DNA from: Flavobacteriaceae bacterium
GTDB taxonomy: Bacteria; Bacteroidota; Bacteroidia; Flavobacteriales; Flavobacteriaceae
Direction: 5' to 3'
Assembly (NCBI GenBank): GCA_029248405.1
Contig: JAQWJJ010000002.1
Coordinates: 51,544 to 115,543, forward strand
DNA length: 64,000 nucleotides
The notes under the pieces were generated by a model. The model worked only from the letters and a program-made list of their open reading frames with translations. It did not search any database and had not been told where the DNA came from. This document shows, one piece after another, positions 35,538 to 44,973 of the stretch (the first letter of the stretch is position 1; every line of letters starts with the position of its first letter). The translations under genes and the position numbers were made by a program.

Positions 35538-37445
35538 ATGAGTAAAATAATTGGAATTGATTTAGGAACAACCAACTCATGTGTTTCCGTGATGGAAGGT
35601 AGTGAGCCCACTGTCATCCCAAATGCAGAGGGTAAGCGGACAACGCCCTCAGTAATTGCATTTGTAGAAGGTGGTGAAATTAAGGTTGGAGACCCAGCCA
35701 AACGTCAGGCGGTCACCAACCCGACTAAGACGATTTCTTCTATCAAACGATTTATGGGTAATAAGTACTCTGAGTCAAGTCAAGAAGCAAATCGCTCGGC
35801 CTATAAGGTGGTAAAGGGCGATAACGATACGCCACGAGTGGATATTGATGGGCGATTATACACCCCACAAGAGCTCAGTGCTATGGTGCTTCAGAAAATG
35901 AAGAAAACAGCAGAAGATTATATTGGTCAGGAAGTGACACGTGCAGTGATCACAGTGCCAGCTTATTTTAATGACAGCCAGCGTCAAGCTACTAAAGAAG
36001 CTGGAGAAATCGCAGGACTTAAAGTGGAGCGCATCATCAATGAGCCAACCGCTGCAGCACTTGCCTACGGTCTGGACAAAAAGAGTACAGATCAAAAAAT
36101 TGTGGTCTTTGACTTTGGTGGTGGAACACATGACGTCTCTATCTTAGAACTGGGTGACGGTGTATTTGAGGTTCTTGCGACAGACGGAGACACCCACTTG
36201 GGTGGTGATGATGTCGATCAAAAAATCATCAATTGGTTGGCCGATGAATTCCAAAGTGAAGAGCAAATGGACTTGCGTCAAGACCCAATGGCTTTACAAC
36301 GTCTCAAAGAGGCAGCAGAAAAAGCCAAGATTGAATTGTCGTCTTCGACACAAACTGAAATTAACCTGCCATACGTCACGGCAACAGCAAGCGGCCCGAA
36401 GCACTTGGTAAAATCTTTGAGCCGCTCAAAATTTGAACAATTGATTGATGATTTGGTGAAGCGCACAATTGCCCCTTGTGAAAAGGCTATGAAATCTGCT
36501 GGATTGAGCAAAAGCGACATCGATGAGATCATTTTAGTTGGTGGATCAACACGTATACCTGCTGTTCAAGAGGCTGTTGAAAAATTCTTTGGAAAGGCCC
36601 CAAACAAGGGTGTTAATCCAGATGAGGTCGTTGCTGTTGGTGCTGCCATTCAAGGTGGCGTACTTACGGGAGATGTCAAAGATGTGTTGCTGTTAGATGT
36701 GACACCTCTCTCTCTTGGTATAGAAACTATGGGAAGCGTCATGACTAAATTGATTGATGCCAATACCACGATTCCAACCAAAAAGAGTCAAGTATTCAGT
36801 ACCGCTGCGGATAACCAGCCAAGCGTGGAAATTCATGTGCTTCAAGGAGAACGTCCAATGGCGAGTGACAACAAAACAATCGGTCGTTTTCACCTAGATG
36901 GTATTCCACCAGCGCAGCGTGGTACTCCTCAAATTGAAGTCACTTTTGATATTGATGCCAATGGAATCATCAAGGTAAGTGCGACTGATAAGGCGACAGG
37001 AAAATCTCAAGATATTCGTATTGAGGCTTCTTCAGGGCTTACCGAGGAAGAAATTCAAAAGATGAAAGCCGATGCAGAGGCCAATGCCGAAGCGGATAAG
37101 AATGCTAAAGAAACTGCTGATAAAATCAACGAAGCAGATGCGATGATTTTTCAAACCGAAAAGCAGTTGAGCGAATTTGGTGATAAACTGAGCGATGACA
37201 AAAAGCAGCCAATTCAAGAGGGTCTTGAAGCCCTAAAAAAAGCCTATGAGTCCAAAGATTTGGCAACGATTCAGCCGGCCTTAGATCAAATCAATGAAGC
37301 CTGGAAAACGGCCTCTGAAGAGATGTACAAGGCGCAAGCTGAAGCACAAGCTCAAGGCGCTGGTCCTGGACCAGATGCCGGAGCTAGTGATTCAGGGCAA
37401 GAGTCAAACGATGTAGAGGATGTTGATTTTGAAGAAGTCAAATAA
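35538..37445 (+). CDS. dnaK: chaperone DnaK (Hsp70)
   Basis: 635 residues, full length. An ATP-driven chaperone that binds unfolded peptides with DnaJ and GrpE, neither of which is nearby. Nucleotide-binding domain: [24 protein letters not shown] and [11 protein letters not shown]. The linker [15 protein letters not shown] leads into the substrate-binding domain (VLQGERPMA and the following region) and a helical lid from about residue 500. A flexible acidic/Gly-rich tail ends in the DVDFEEVK motif typical of bacterial DnaK. Monocistronic: strong terminator 15 nt after the stop. Confidence 0.99.
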   Translation: MSKIIGIDLGTTNSCVSVMEGSEPTVIPNAEGKRTTPSVIAFVEGGEIKVGDPAKRQAVTNPTKTISSIKRFMGNKYSESSQEANRSAYKVVKGDNDTPRVDIDGRLYTPQELSAMVLQKMKKTAEDYIGQEVTRAVITVPAYFNDSQRQATKEAGEIAGLKVERIINEPTAAALAYGLDKKSTDQKIVVFDFGGGTHDVSILELGDGVFEVLATDGDTHLGGDDVDQKIINWLADEFQSEEQMDLRQDPMALQRLKEAAEKAKIELSSSTQTEINLPYVTATASGPKHLVKSLSRSKFEQLIDDLVKRTIAPCEKAMKSAGLSKSDIDEIILVGGSTRIPAVQEAVEKFFGKAPNKGVNPDEVVAVGAAIQGGVLTGDVKDVLLLDVTPLSLGIETMGSVMTKLIDANTTIPTKKSQVFSTAADNQPSVEIHVLQGERPMASDNKTIGRFHLDGIPPAQRGTPQIEVTFDIDANGIIKVSATDKATGKSQDIRIEASSGLTEEEIQKMKADAEANAEADKNAKETADKINEADAMIFQTEKQLSEFGDKLSDDKKQPIQEGLEALKKAYESKDLATIQPALDQINEAWKTASEEMYKAQAEAQAQGAGPGPDAGASDSGQESNDVEDVDFEEVK

Positions 37446-37460
37446 TTCTGATACTGTGTG

Positions 37461-37494
37461 AAAAAAAAGCGGCCCATACGGGCCGCTTTTTTTT
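37461..37494. terminator. bidirectional intrinsic terminator between dnaK and the PD-(D/E)XK gene
   Basis: Perfect 15-bp stem (A8-GCGGCCC paired with GGGCCGC-T8) with the 4-nt loop ATAC, with A and T tracts on both flanks. It works for both convergent transcripts: dnaK from the left and the minus-strand gene ending at 37500. Confidence 0.92.
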
Positions 37495-37499
37495 GCCCA

Positions 37500-37937
37500 T
37501 CACAAGGCTAAGTCTTCGAGGAAACGATAAGATTTAAGGTTTTGATCAATCACGCAATAAATATGCTGCAACCCATTGGTGACCATCAGAAAATCGGCAT
37601 CTAAAACAAGATTATAACGGGCAATTTGATCAAAACTAGATTGTGTCAATTTAATTTCTGGAGCCTTGCATTCCACAATCAGTTTGATGCTTCCGTCAGG
37701 GTGGTATACGACAATATCGCAACGCTTGACCATGTTGTTATAGGTGATTTGGCGCTCAATACTCATCAATTGGGGCGATTGAGATTTGTCAGACAATAAC
37801 CATTGCACCACGTGCTGGCGCACCCATTCTTCTGGTGTTAAGGTCACGAATAATTTTCGAATGGGATCAAAGATCAACCGTTTGTTTTCCTTATTTTTGA
37901 CTTTGAATGTATAAGGGGGAAAATTTAAGGCTACCAT
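37500..37937 (-). CDS. PD-(D/E)XK nuclease-fold protein (HsdR N-terminal-like domain)
   Basis: 145 residues from the ATG at 37937; an ATG at 37955 would add six residues. The core has R-C-D-I-V-V-Y, then I-V-E-C-K-A-P: the D and E-x-K of the PD-(D/E)XK nuclease site, as in the HSDR_N_2 family named after type I restriction subunits. No HsdM, HsdS or helicase domain is present, so this is not a restriction system. The family is often found beside holA in Bacteroidota, as here (70 nt, divergent). A nuclease or DNA-repair role is possible but unproven. Confidence 0.8.
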   Translation of the reverse strand: MVALNFPPYTFKVKNKENKRLIFDPIRKLFVTLTPEEWVRQHVVQWLLSDKSQSPQLMSIERQITYNNMVKRCDIVVYHPDGSIKLIVECKAPEIKLTQSSFDQIARYNLVLDADFLMVTNGLQHIYCVIDQNLKSYRFLEDLAL

Positions 37938-38007
37938 AGCACAAAGTAACGCCATATTCGTCTATTTACATAAGTTTTTCTTAACACGCACATCCGCGTA
38001 ATGTTTT

Positions 38008-39012
38008 ATGGCACTAGATCAAGTAAAAAGAATCATCGATGAAGTTGCTGCTGGCAAAGCCGCACCGGTGTATTTTTTGATGGGCGAAGAGACCTATTAT
38101 ATTGACGCTATAAGCCAGTATATTGAAAACAATGTTTTGTCTGAAGAAGAGCGTGGATTCAACCAGATGGTGCTGTATGGTCGTGATGTAACTGTAGAGC
38201 AAGTCATAGGTCATGCCAAGCGGTTTCCTATGATGTCAGAACGGCAAGTCATTATTGTGAAAGAGGCACAAGATTTGTCTCGAACCATAGAGGACTTTGT
38301 GGCTTATGTAGAAATGCCGCAGCCCAGCACGGTTCTGGTGGTCTGCTTTAAGTACAAAAAATTAGACGCCCGCAAAAAATTAAGTAAAGCTTTAAAAGCC
38401 AAGGGGGTCTTATTTGATAGTAAAAAGCTCTACGACAATCAGTTGCCTGATTGGATCAAACGGGTTTTGGCGGGCAGTGGCTACAGTGTTACCCCAAAAG
38501 CAGCGCAAATGCTCTCTGATTATTTGGGTAACGATTTGAGCAAAATCAAAAAAGAACTTGACAAATTGCAGTTGATCCTCGATAAACATCAGCCGATCAC
38601 TCCTGAAGATGTTGAAACCCACATCGGCATCAGCAAAGATTTTAATAACTTTGAGTTACAGTCCGCTATTGCTCAGGGCGATCGGGTCAAAGCTTTCCAG
38701 ATTGTGGCGTATTTTGCCAACAACCCAAAGCATCATCCCATTGTCATGACCGTAGCTTTGATGTATAGTTTTTTCTCAAAATTATTACTGTACCACTCAT
38801 TGTCAGACAAGTCATCCGCGCCCAAAATAATGGGAGTCAACCCATTTTTCATCAAGGAATATCAAGTGGCGTCCAGGCTCTATTCCATGAAGCAAGTCAC
38901 CTCCATTCTAGGCCACATCAGAACCATTGATATGAAAAGTAAAGGGGTTGGAGCCTCTCAATTGTCCATGGTGGATTTACTCCATGAAATGCTTTTGGCG
39001 ATCTTTAGATGA
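38008..39012 (+). CDS. holA: DNA polymerase III subunit delta
   Basis: 334 residues. The clamp-loader subunit that opens the sliding clamp during replication. Landmarks: VYFLMGEETYYID near the N-terminus, F-x-M-M-S-E-R-Q-V-I-I-V-K-E-A, LVVCFKYKKLDARKKLSKAL, the long DLSKIKKELDKLQL and a C-terminal MKSKGVGAS with L-L-x-E-M-L. The HolA Walker A-like region is degenerate, as usual for delta. It has its own start in the divergent gap with the nuclease-fold gene and is convergent with the DoxX gene after 1 nt. Confidence 0.93.
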   Translation: MALDQVKRIIDEVAAGKAAPVYFLMGEETYYIDAISQYIENNVLSEEERGFNQMVLYGRDVTVEQVIGHAKRFPMMSERQVIIVKEAQDLSRTIEDFVAYVEMPQPSTVLVVCFKYKKLDARKKLSKALKAKGVLFDSKKLYDNQLPDWIKRVLAGSGYSVTPKAAQMLSDYLGNDLSKIKKELDKLQLILDKHQPITPEDVETHIGISKDFNNFELQSAIAQGDRVKAFQIVAYFANNPKHHPIVMTVALMYSFFSKLLLYHSLSDKSSAPKIMGVNPFFIKEYQVASRLYSMKQVTSILGHIRTIDMKSKGVGASQLSMVDLLHEMLLAIFR

Positions 39013-39013
39013 T

Positions 39014-39388
39014 TTAGTTCCTATCGACCGAAAATCGTCCTGGCCCCATAAGTGCGATGGCCACAAAACCAGCCAAATAGAGTAGGGCCAGTTCTTTCAT
39101 GCCTATCGGGTCGTGCCCATGAACCACAAACGCCGCTACCGCCATAGTGATGCCGGATATTATTGCAGAAATTCTTGTCTGTAGACCAATGATGAGCAAT
39201 ACTGGTGACACAACTTCTGCCAATAGCACCAATATGGATGTCACGAATCCCCCCAGTCCGATAGGATCACCCACCAAGGTCATTTCACCGCCGATAAAGC
39301 GCATGAGTTTTGGGAATCCATGGTGCAGCATCAAAAGGCCAAAGGCGACGCGGAGAATGAATAGGCCTAAATCATAGTAACGTTTCAT
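39014..39388 (-). CDS. DoxX family membrane protein
   Basis: 124 residues with four membrane segments and the family pattern: L-F-I-L-R-V-A-F-G-L-L-M-L-H-H-G near the start, L-A-E-V-V-S-P-V-L-L-I-I-G in the middle. DoxX-like proteins are associated with respiratory chains and redox stress in other bacteria, but this subgroup is uncharacterised. The stop is 1 nt from the convergent holA stop. Confidence 0.85.
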   Translation of the reverse strand: MKRYYDLGLFILRVAFGLLMLHHGFPKLMRFIGGEMTLVGDPIGLGGFVTSILVLLAEVVSPVLLIIGLQTRISAIISGITMAVAAFVVHGHDPIGMKELALLYLAGFVAIALMGPGRFSVDRN

Positions 39389-39565
39389 AGGGAAGATGTT
39401 TTAGTCAAACGAATATAAATTATTTCGGCCAGAATCCATAGTATATTGTTCTAAGTTAAAAGGGTCAATGATCTGAACCCGTCACCACAAGAAGTCCTGC
39501 ACAGTGCCTTTGATTGACCTGGTGCAATGCAGATTGAAATCTTAGGAACCCTTTTTATTTTGTGG

Positions 39566-39573
39566 TACTTTTG
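39566..39573 (+). promoter_or_regulatory. menA promoter -7 box (TACTTTTG)
   Basis: Matches TAnnTTTG, 14 nt before the menA ATG, in the 199-nt gap after DoxX. It heads the second half of the menaquinone locus. No clear -33 element. Confidence 0.45.
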
Positions 39574-39587
39574 TCTAAAATTAGCCT

Positions 39588-40478
39588 ATGACTACGTTCA
39601 AATACTGGATCCAAGCGGCCCGTTTACGAACCTTACCCTTGTCGGTTTCTGGGGTAATGCTTGGCGCCGCTCTGGCAGAAGAAGCGTTTTACAACACTGC
39701 TTTGTTTTGGCTGGCGATAGCAACTACCATAGGCTTTCAGATCGTTTCTAACTTTGCTAATGATTACGGTGACGGCATACGGGGCACTGACGCTGCGCGT
39801 ACAGGGGAGGCAAGAATGGTCGCTTCGGGTCACATAACCGCCAAAGCAATGAAACGTGGGATGATCCTGATGTCGGTTTTGTCATTTTTTTCGGCAACCT
39901 TATTAATTTTTAGTGTTTTTGGTATCAGGCAAATTCTATGGGCGTTTGTTTTTTTCAACCTCACACTTTTAGCATTGTGGGCGGCCATACGGTATACTGT
40001 CGGTGAAAAAGCTTATGGTTATAGCGGTTTTGGCGACGTCTTTGTTTTTGTTTTTTTTGGTTTGATCAGTGTTGGGGGCACATTTCTATTATTTACCCAA
40101 TCTTTTGACCCCTCAATTTTATTGCCGGCCTATAGTATTGGCGTATTCAGTGTGGCTGTTTTAAACTTGAATAATTTGAGGGATGCAGCACAAGATCAAT
40201 CTGCTGGTAAGAGTACTTTGGTGGTAAAATGGGGTGCAGCTTCCGGTAAAAAGTATCAATACTTTTTGCTCATATCTGGCATGGTTTCAGCTATTGTTTT
40301 TGCTGTGATGCGGCATGCAGAGACTGTTCAATGGATGTTTGTTTTGGCCTTCATTCCCTTACTTGTTCACCTCAAGACGGTGTTGCTGAATCAGGAACTC
40401 AGTGCCCTTGATGGCGAGCTTAAAAAGGTGGCCATGAGCACATTTTTGTTCAGTTTACTCATGGCTTTATTCTTGTAG
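39588..40478 (+). CDS. menA: 1,4-dihydroxy-2-naphthoate octaprenyltransferase (menaquinone prenyltransferase)
   Basis: 296 residues with about eight membrane segments. UbiA-family aspartate-rich motif 1 reads N-F-A-N-D-Y-G-D-G-x-R-G-T-D and motif 2 reads N-N-L-R-D-A-A-Q-D-Q-S-A-G-K-S-T; both bind the prenyl diphosphate through Mg2+. It attaches the isoprenoid tail to 1,4-dihydroxy-2-naphthoate in the inner membrane. menC follows after 60 nt on the same strand. Confidence 0.95.
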   Translation: MTTFKYWIQAARLRTLPLSVSGVMLGAALAEEAFYNTALFWLAIATTIGFQIVSNFANDYGDGIRGTDAARTGEARMVASGHITAKAMKRGMILMSVLSFFSATLLIFSVFGIRQILWAFVFFNLTLLALWAAIRYTVGEKAYGYSGFGDVFVFVFFGLISVGGTFLLFTQSFDPSILLPAYSIGVFSVAVLNLNNLRDAAQDQSAGKSTLVVKWGAASGKKYQYFLLISGMVSAIVFAVMRHAETVQWMFVLAFIPLLVHLKTVLLNQELSALDGELKKVAMSTFLFSLLMALFL

Positions 40479-40538
40479 ATGGCCAAGTTGCAAGGTATCC
40501 GATTAAATCTTAACTTAGAAAGTTAATTCTGCTGTTCA

Positions 40539-41594
40539 ATGAGAGCCATCGTGCAAAAACATCGCTTATTATTCAAAAAGCCAGGTGGTACCTCAAGAGG
40601 CATCTTGCACCATAAGGACACTTATTTTTTATTCATTGGTCATGAGCAGCAATGGGGTGTCGGAGAATGTGGTGTTTTTGAAGGTTTGAGTTCTGATGAT
40701 CTGCAGGAGTATCCTGCCCACTTGGATTGGATCTGCCAAAATATCGATAAGGGCCTCACAACACTACTGGCGCACTCTGAAGCTTTCCCATCCATCCAAA
40801 TCGGACTAGAAACCGCATTCAGGTCATTTCAGGCAGACGATCCATTTGATATTTATCCGTCCGATTTTTCTGCAGGAACAGATAAAATACCAATTAATGG
40901 TTTGATATGGATGGGCGCCATTGCCGATATGTCTCAACAGATCGAGCAAAGGCTAAATGACGGTTTTAACTGCATTAAACTCAAAATCGGCGCCTTGGAC
41001 TTTGACGCTGAATGGGCATTGATTAAAGGTTTGCGCAAACGCTTTTCAGCATCAGAAATAACCATTCGAGTGGACGCCAATGGCGCTTATACCGACGATC
41101 AACCTCTTGAAAAATTAAAACGACTTTCTGAATTGGATTTGCATTCGATTGAACAACCTATAGCGCAAGGTCATTGGGATAAAATGGCTGAGCTCTGTGA
41201 TCGATCTGATTTGCCTATTGCTTTAGACGAAGAGTTGATCGGGGTGAGCAATAAGGATCTTCAGGACAAGATGCTGCGCAGCATCAAGCCCCAATACATC
41301 ATTCTAAAACCAACGCTAATTGGGGGTTTTGCTGGAGCTGACCGTTGGATAGATCTGGCTCAGGACCAAGGAATAGGATGGTGGATCACCTCGGCACTCG
41401 AAAGTAATGTTGGGCTCAACGCCATTGCGCAGTACGCTTACACTAAAAAACCGCTCGGGCCTCAAGGATTGGGTACGGGAAGTTTATTTTTGAACAATAT
41501 TGACGCGCCTTTAAGCGTCAACCAGGGTTACTTGTCTTATGATCGGCAACGACCTTGGTCACTAAAACATCTTAATATACCCACATGTTTATAG
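40539..41594 (+). CDS. menC: o-succinylbenzoate synthase
   Basis: 351 residues. Enolase-superfamily enzyme that dehydrates SHCHC to o-succinylbenzoate. Visible catalytic pieces: the Lys pair of C-I-K-L-K-I-G, metal ligands in R-V-D-A-N-G-A-Y, S-I-E-Q-P-I and A-L-D-E-E-L, and the opposing Lys in Y-I-I-L-K-P-T-L-I-G-G. The N-terminal capping domain is complete. It overlaps the CPBP protease gene by 10 nt, indicating an operon. Confidence 0.93.
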   Translation: MRAIVQKHRLLFKKPGGTSRGILHHKDTYFLFIGHEQQWGVGECGVFEGLSSDDLQEYPAHLDWICQNIDKGLTTLLAHSEAFPSIQIGLETAFRSFQADDPFDIYPSDFSAGTDKIPINGLIWMGAIADMSQQIEQRLNDGFNCIKLKIGALDFDAEWALIKGLRKRFSASEITIRVDANGAYTDDQPLEKLKRLSELDLHSIEQPIAQGHWDKMAELCDRSDLPIALDEELIGVSNKDLQDKMLRSIKPQYIILKPTLIGGFAGADRWIDLAQDQGIGWWITSALESNVGLNAIAQYAYTKKPLGPQGLGTGSLFLNNIDAPLSVNQGYLSYDRQRPWSLKHLNIPTCL

Positions 41595-42523
41595 AGCAAG
41601 CATTTAATTACCTATATCAATCATGGCGCTATTTAGTCGGGACAATTGTCATTTTTCTCATTTGGCAATTAGGGACTATTCCCTTTGCTGTAGCTGTTTT
41701 TAGCAAAGTATTAATGGATGGCGGAGACCTGTATCTACTTGAGCAAGATCAATCTTTACTCATGAAGGTATTGGAGCCCAATTTGACCTTATTTTTGATG
41801 CTCTTGTCTTTTGCTATTGGGTTACTGGGTTTATACCTATGGCTCAAATGGGTGCATCATCAGCCAATGAAGGCCATCACCACCACGCGCAAAAATATTG
41901 ACTGGAAAAGGTTTGGATTTGGTTTTGCCTTAATTGCCATCACCACTGTGCTTTTGACGGGAATCGACTATTATTTGCACCCCGAGTCATTTGAGGTTCA
42001 ATTGCAGTGGGGGCCTTTTTTGATCTTGGTGATTTTGGCATGTCTCATGATCCCATTACAAACCAGTTTTGAAGAGTATTTGTTTCGGGGTTATTTGATG
42101 CAAGGTCTAGGTGTGATGACTCGTTCTCGTTGGGTACCGCTGCTCTTGACTTCAGTTGTTTTTGGGGGCATGCATTTTTTTAATCCTGAGGTCGATAAGA
42201 TGGGGCCGATCTTGATGATTTATTACATCGGCACAGGGTTGTTTTTGGGCGTTATCACACTCATGGATGAGGGCTTGGAACTCGCCTTGGGTTTTCATGC
42301 TGGTAACAATCTGGTTGGTGCGCTCTTGGTCACAGCAGACTGGACAGCATTTCAAACGAATTCCATACTTCGCGATATTTCAGATCCCAGTGCGGGCGTC
42401 GACGCCGTGGCACCAGTATTTTTGATTTACCCACTGTTTTTATTTTTGATGGCAAGACGCTATAACTGGTCCGATTGGCGAGCAAAATTAATAGGCCCTT
42501 TACGAACACCATCCGAACATTGA
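41585..42523 (+). CDS. CPBP family intramembrane glutamic endopeptidase
   Basis: 312 residues and about seven or eight membrane helices. The three CPBP/ABI motifs are present: E-E-Y-L-F-R-G (two catalytic Glu), G-G-M-H-F and, near the C-terminus, F-H-A-G-N-N. These glutamic proteases act inside the membrane (Rce1-like). It overlaps menC by 10 nt and is 15 nt before menE, so it is translated with the menaquinone enzymes, although no role in that pathway is known. The substrate is unknown. Confidence 0.9.
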   Translation: MFIEQAFNYLYQSWRYLVGTIVIFLIWQLGTIPFAVAVFSKVLMDGGDLYLLEQDQSLLMKVLEPNLTLFLMLLSFAIGLLGLYLWLKWVHHQPMKAITTTRKNIDWKRFGFGFALIAITTVLLTGIDYYLHPESFEVQLQWGPFLILVILACLMIPLQTSFEEYLFRGYLMQGLGVMTRSRWVPLLLTSVVFGGMHFFNPEVDKMGPILMIYYIGTGLFLGVITLMDEGLELALGFHAGNNLVGALLVTADWTAFQTNSILRDISDPSAGVDAVAPVFLIYPLFLFLMARRYNWSDWRAKLIGPLRTPSEH

Positions 42524-42538
42524 CTTGAACCTTTATTT

Positions 42539-43624
42539 ATGCATCAGCGCATTGATCCATTATGGCATTCAGACTTTAAGCTCAATGGTTTGTCTTTTAG
42601 CACGGTCAGCGAACTTCTTGATTTTGCCCAAGATTTAATCGATCAGGGCGAAGCACATGAAATTTTGATGGCTCAATTTTTCATAAAGTGGTTTGATCAA
42701 ACACCTGATGTCTTGGTCAAGACTTCGGGATCAACGGGACAGCCAAAAGTTATGACGCTAGCCAAAGAGCGCATGATCTTTAGTGCCCGGACCACTGGCG
42801 CCTATTTTCAGACAGGGGCGGGGACAAGGGCCTTGTTGTGTTTGCCGGTGCACTATATTGCCGGCCAAATGATGTTGGTGCGTGCCCTTATCTTGGGGTG
42901 GGATTTGCATGTTGTTGCCCCCTCTCGCGACGCGCTTAAAGAATATGATAATCGCTATGATTTTGTCGCACTGGTGCCGTATCAGGTCCATTTTGCACTT
43001 TCTGCTTTGAAGCGAGTGAAAAAAATAATTATTGGTGGCGGTGTCCTTTCGCAAGAATTGGAATTGACCCTTCAAAACTATCAGGTCGAGGCTTATGCAA
43101 CTTATGGCATGACCGAGACCATTACTCATGTTGCTGCGCGACGGATCAATGGATCGAAACGGTCACAGACTTATCACGCCATGCCTGAGATCCATTTTGA
43201 ACAGGATGATCGCGACTGTTTGGTCATTCATGCGCCTGGGCTTTCAACAGGCCCTATTATTACCAACGACGTCGTGCGATTAGAATCTGCAACTGCTTTT
43301 ACTTATTTAGGGCGTGCAGATTTTATCATAAATTCAGGAGGAATCAAGCACCAACCTGAAGTCATTGAGCAAAAACTCTTGAAACACCTCAAGGGACCTT
43401 TGGTGGTCGCCTCTGAGCCCCATCCCACGTTGGGGGAGCAATTGATCCTTATTTTAGAGTCCGATTCTTATGGGCAACCCGCTGAGGTAGAAGCGGCCTT
43501 GGCCTCTTTAACACCATTAGAACGACCCAAAAAATTTTATACTTTGCGTCAGCTCCCGCTGACTGAGACGGGTAAAGTAAAACGTGCCCAAATCAACGAG
43601 GTACTCAAAACTCAAAGAAAATGA
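42539..43624 (+). CDS. menE: o-succinylbenzoate-CoA ligase
   Basis: 361 residues, shorter at the N-terminus than E. coli MenE (about 450) but usual for Bacteroidota. AMP-forming ligase motifs: the phosphate-binding loop KTSGSTGQPKVM, YATYGMTETITHVA, YLGRADFIINSGG and the C-terminal L-P-L-T-E-T-G-K-V-K-R with the catalytic Lys. It makes o-succinylbenzoyl-CoA, the substrate of MenB, which lies about 23 kb upstream. Its stop overlaps the next ATG (ATGA). Confidence 0.92.
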   Translation: MHQRIDPLWHSDFKLNGLSFSTVSELLDFAQDLIDQGEAHEILMAQFFIKWFDQTPDVLVKTSGSTGQPKVMTLAKERMIFSARTTGAYFQTGAGTRALLCLPVHYIAGQMMLVRALILGWDLHVVAPSRDALKEYDNRYDFVALVPYQVHFALSALKRVKKIIIGGGVLSQELELTLQNYQVEAYATYGMTETITHVAARRINGSKRSQTYHAMPEIHFEQDDRDCLVIHAPGLSTGPIITNDVVRLESATAFTYLGRADFIINSGGIKHQPEVIEQKLLKHLKGPLVVASEPHPTLGEQLILILESDSYGQPAEVEAALASLTPLERPKKFYTLRQLPLTETGKVKRAQINEVLKTQRK

Positions 43625-44973
43625 AGCAAATCCATACTCTTACACTTACCATCCCCCGACACGCTTTACTCATCATCTGTGCCATGTGCTTATCCACAGG
43701 CCCGATCCAGAGTCAAATCATGACCGAAAAACAACAGGCGGAGCGTTATGACAGCCAACTTAACGAGCGTATTCATAACCTTTTGCCTGATCTAATGAAA
43801 CAGAGTGGTATTGATATGTGGCTGCTCATCTCTCGAGAATACAATGAAGATCCGATCCTCCGTACTTTTTTGCCTGCGACGTGGTTAAATGCCCGCAGAC
43901 GCACGATCATCCTTTTTTATCGAGACCAAAATAGCGGTGAATTTGAAGCACTGGCTGTTGCGCGATATGGAATAGGTAAAGCCATAAAGTCAGCATGGGA
44001 TAAGGAAAAGCAGCCCGACCAGTGGGCCAGGCTTTTGACCCTTATTGAGGAACGAGATCCAAAAGTCATTGGTTTGAATTATTCGAACGACTTTGGGATT
44101 GCAGATGGCATTGTCAAAACAGATCATGAGGCTTTATTGGCTGTTTTGCCCCAAAAGTACCAAGAGCGCATTGTTTCTGCAGAGCCTTTGGCGGTTTCTT
44201 GGATCGAAACTAGAACAGTTGCAGAAATGGAAACCTTTGCGTCAATGGTTGCCCTTACCCACGAGATTATTGCAGAGGCATTTTCCAGAAAAGTCATCAC
44301 ACCCGGCAAAACAACATCGGAGGATGTGGTCTGGTGGTTGCGGCAAAAGGTTACAGACTTAGGATTACAAACCTGGTTCCACCCAACTATAGACATCCAA
44401 AGAAGTGATGAATCCTTGAAGAGTCACATAGAGGCTTTTTCAAATGGTTACAGCGAAAAAGTCATCATGCCAGGTGATTTGCTCCATTGTGACTTCGGGA
44501 TCAGTTATATGGGCTTAAATACGGATTGTCAGCAACATGCCTATGTCCCACGAAGTGCTGAACAAGGTGTTCCTGAATTTCTGCAAAAAGCTTTTGAATC
44601 AGGAAATAGGGTCCAAGATATCTTTACAAGTCAGTTCAGCCTGGGGAAGACCGGCAATGAAATTCTGGCTGCATCATTAAGTTCGGGTCGAAAGGAAGGG
44701 TTGAGACCCTCAATATACACCCACCCGCTGGGGAACTATGGCCATAGCGCTGGAACCACACTCGGCATGTGGGATGCCCAAGATGGTGTGCCTGGTTCTG
44801 GTGACTACGCACTAAAGTACAGGACGGCTTACGCCATTGAGCTGAACAATACCATTTTTTTGCCACAATGGAACAAGGATATCAGGATCATGCTCGAAGA
44901 AGCAGGCTATTTTGATGCGGAAGGATTGAGATACGTGGGCGGTCGTCAAGAGGCGATCCTGTTGGTTGATTAG
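43621..44973 (+). CDS. secreted M24 family peptidase (Xaa-Pro aminopeptidase-like)
   Basis: 450 residues. A signal peptide (about residues 1-31, ending PIQSQ) directs it to the periplasm. The pita-bread metal ligands are visible: the two Asp of L-H-C-D-F-G-I-S-Y-x-G-L-N-T-D, His in YGHSAGTTLGM, Glu in Y-A-I-E-L-N and Glu in G-R-Q-E-A-I-L-L. Xaa-Pro or related dipeptidase activity is likely but the specificity is uncertain. It is ATGA-coupled to menE and its stop overlaps the convergent carboxylase stop by 4 nt. Confidence 0.88.
   Translation: MKQIHTLTLTIPRHALLIICAMCLSTGPIQSQIMTEKQQAERYDSQLNERIHNLLPDLMKQSGIDMWLLISREYNEDPILRTFLPATWLNARRRTIILFYRDQNSGEFEALAVARYGIGKAIKSAWDKEKQPDQWARLLTLIEERDPKVIGLNYSNDFGIADGIVKTDHEALLAVLPQKYQERIVSAEPLAVSWIETRTVAEMETFASMVALTHEIIAEAFSRKVITPGKTTSEDVVWWLRQKVTDLGLQTWFHPTIDIQRSDESLKSHIEAFSNGYSEKVIMPGDLLHCDFGISYMGLNTDCQQHAYVPRSAEQGVPEFLQKAFESGNRVQDIFTSQFSLGKTGNEILAASLSSGRKEGLRPSIYTHPLGNYGHSAGTTLGMWDAQDGVPGSGDYALKYRTAYAIELNNTIFLPQWNKDIRIMLEEAGYFDAEGLRYVGGRQEAILLVD

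Noticed and set aside
37500..37955. Possible restriction-modification or defence gene (HsdR-like)
   Set aside because: Only the small nuclease-fold domain is present, with no methylase, specificity or helicase parts, and it sits in a housekeeping setting next to holA.
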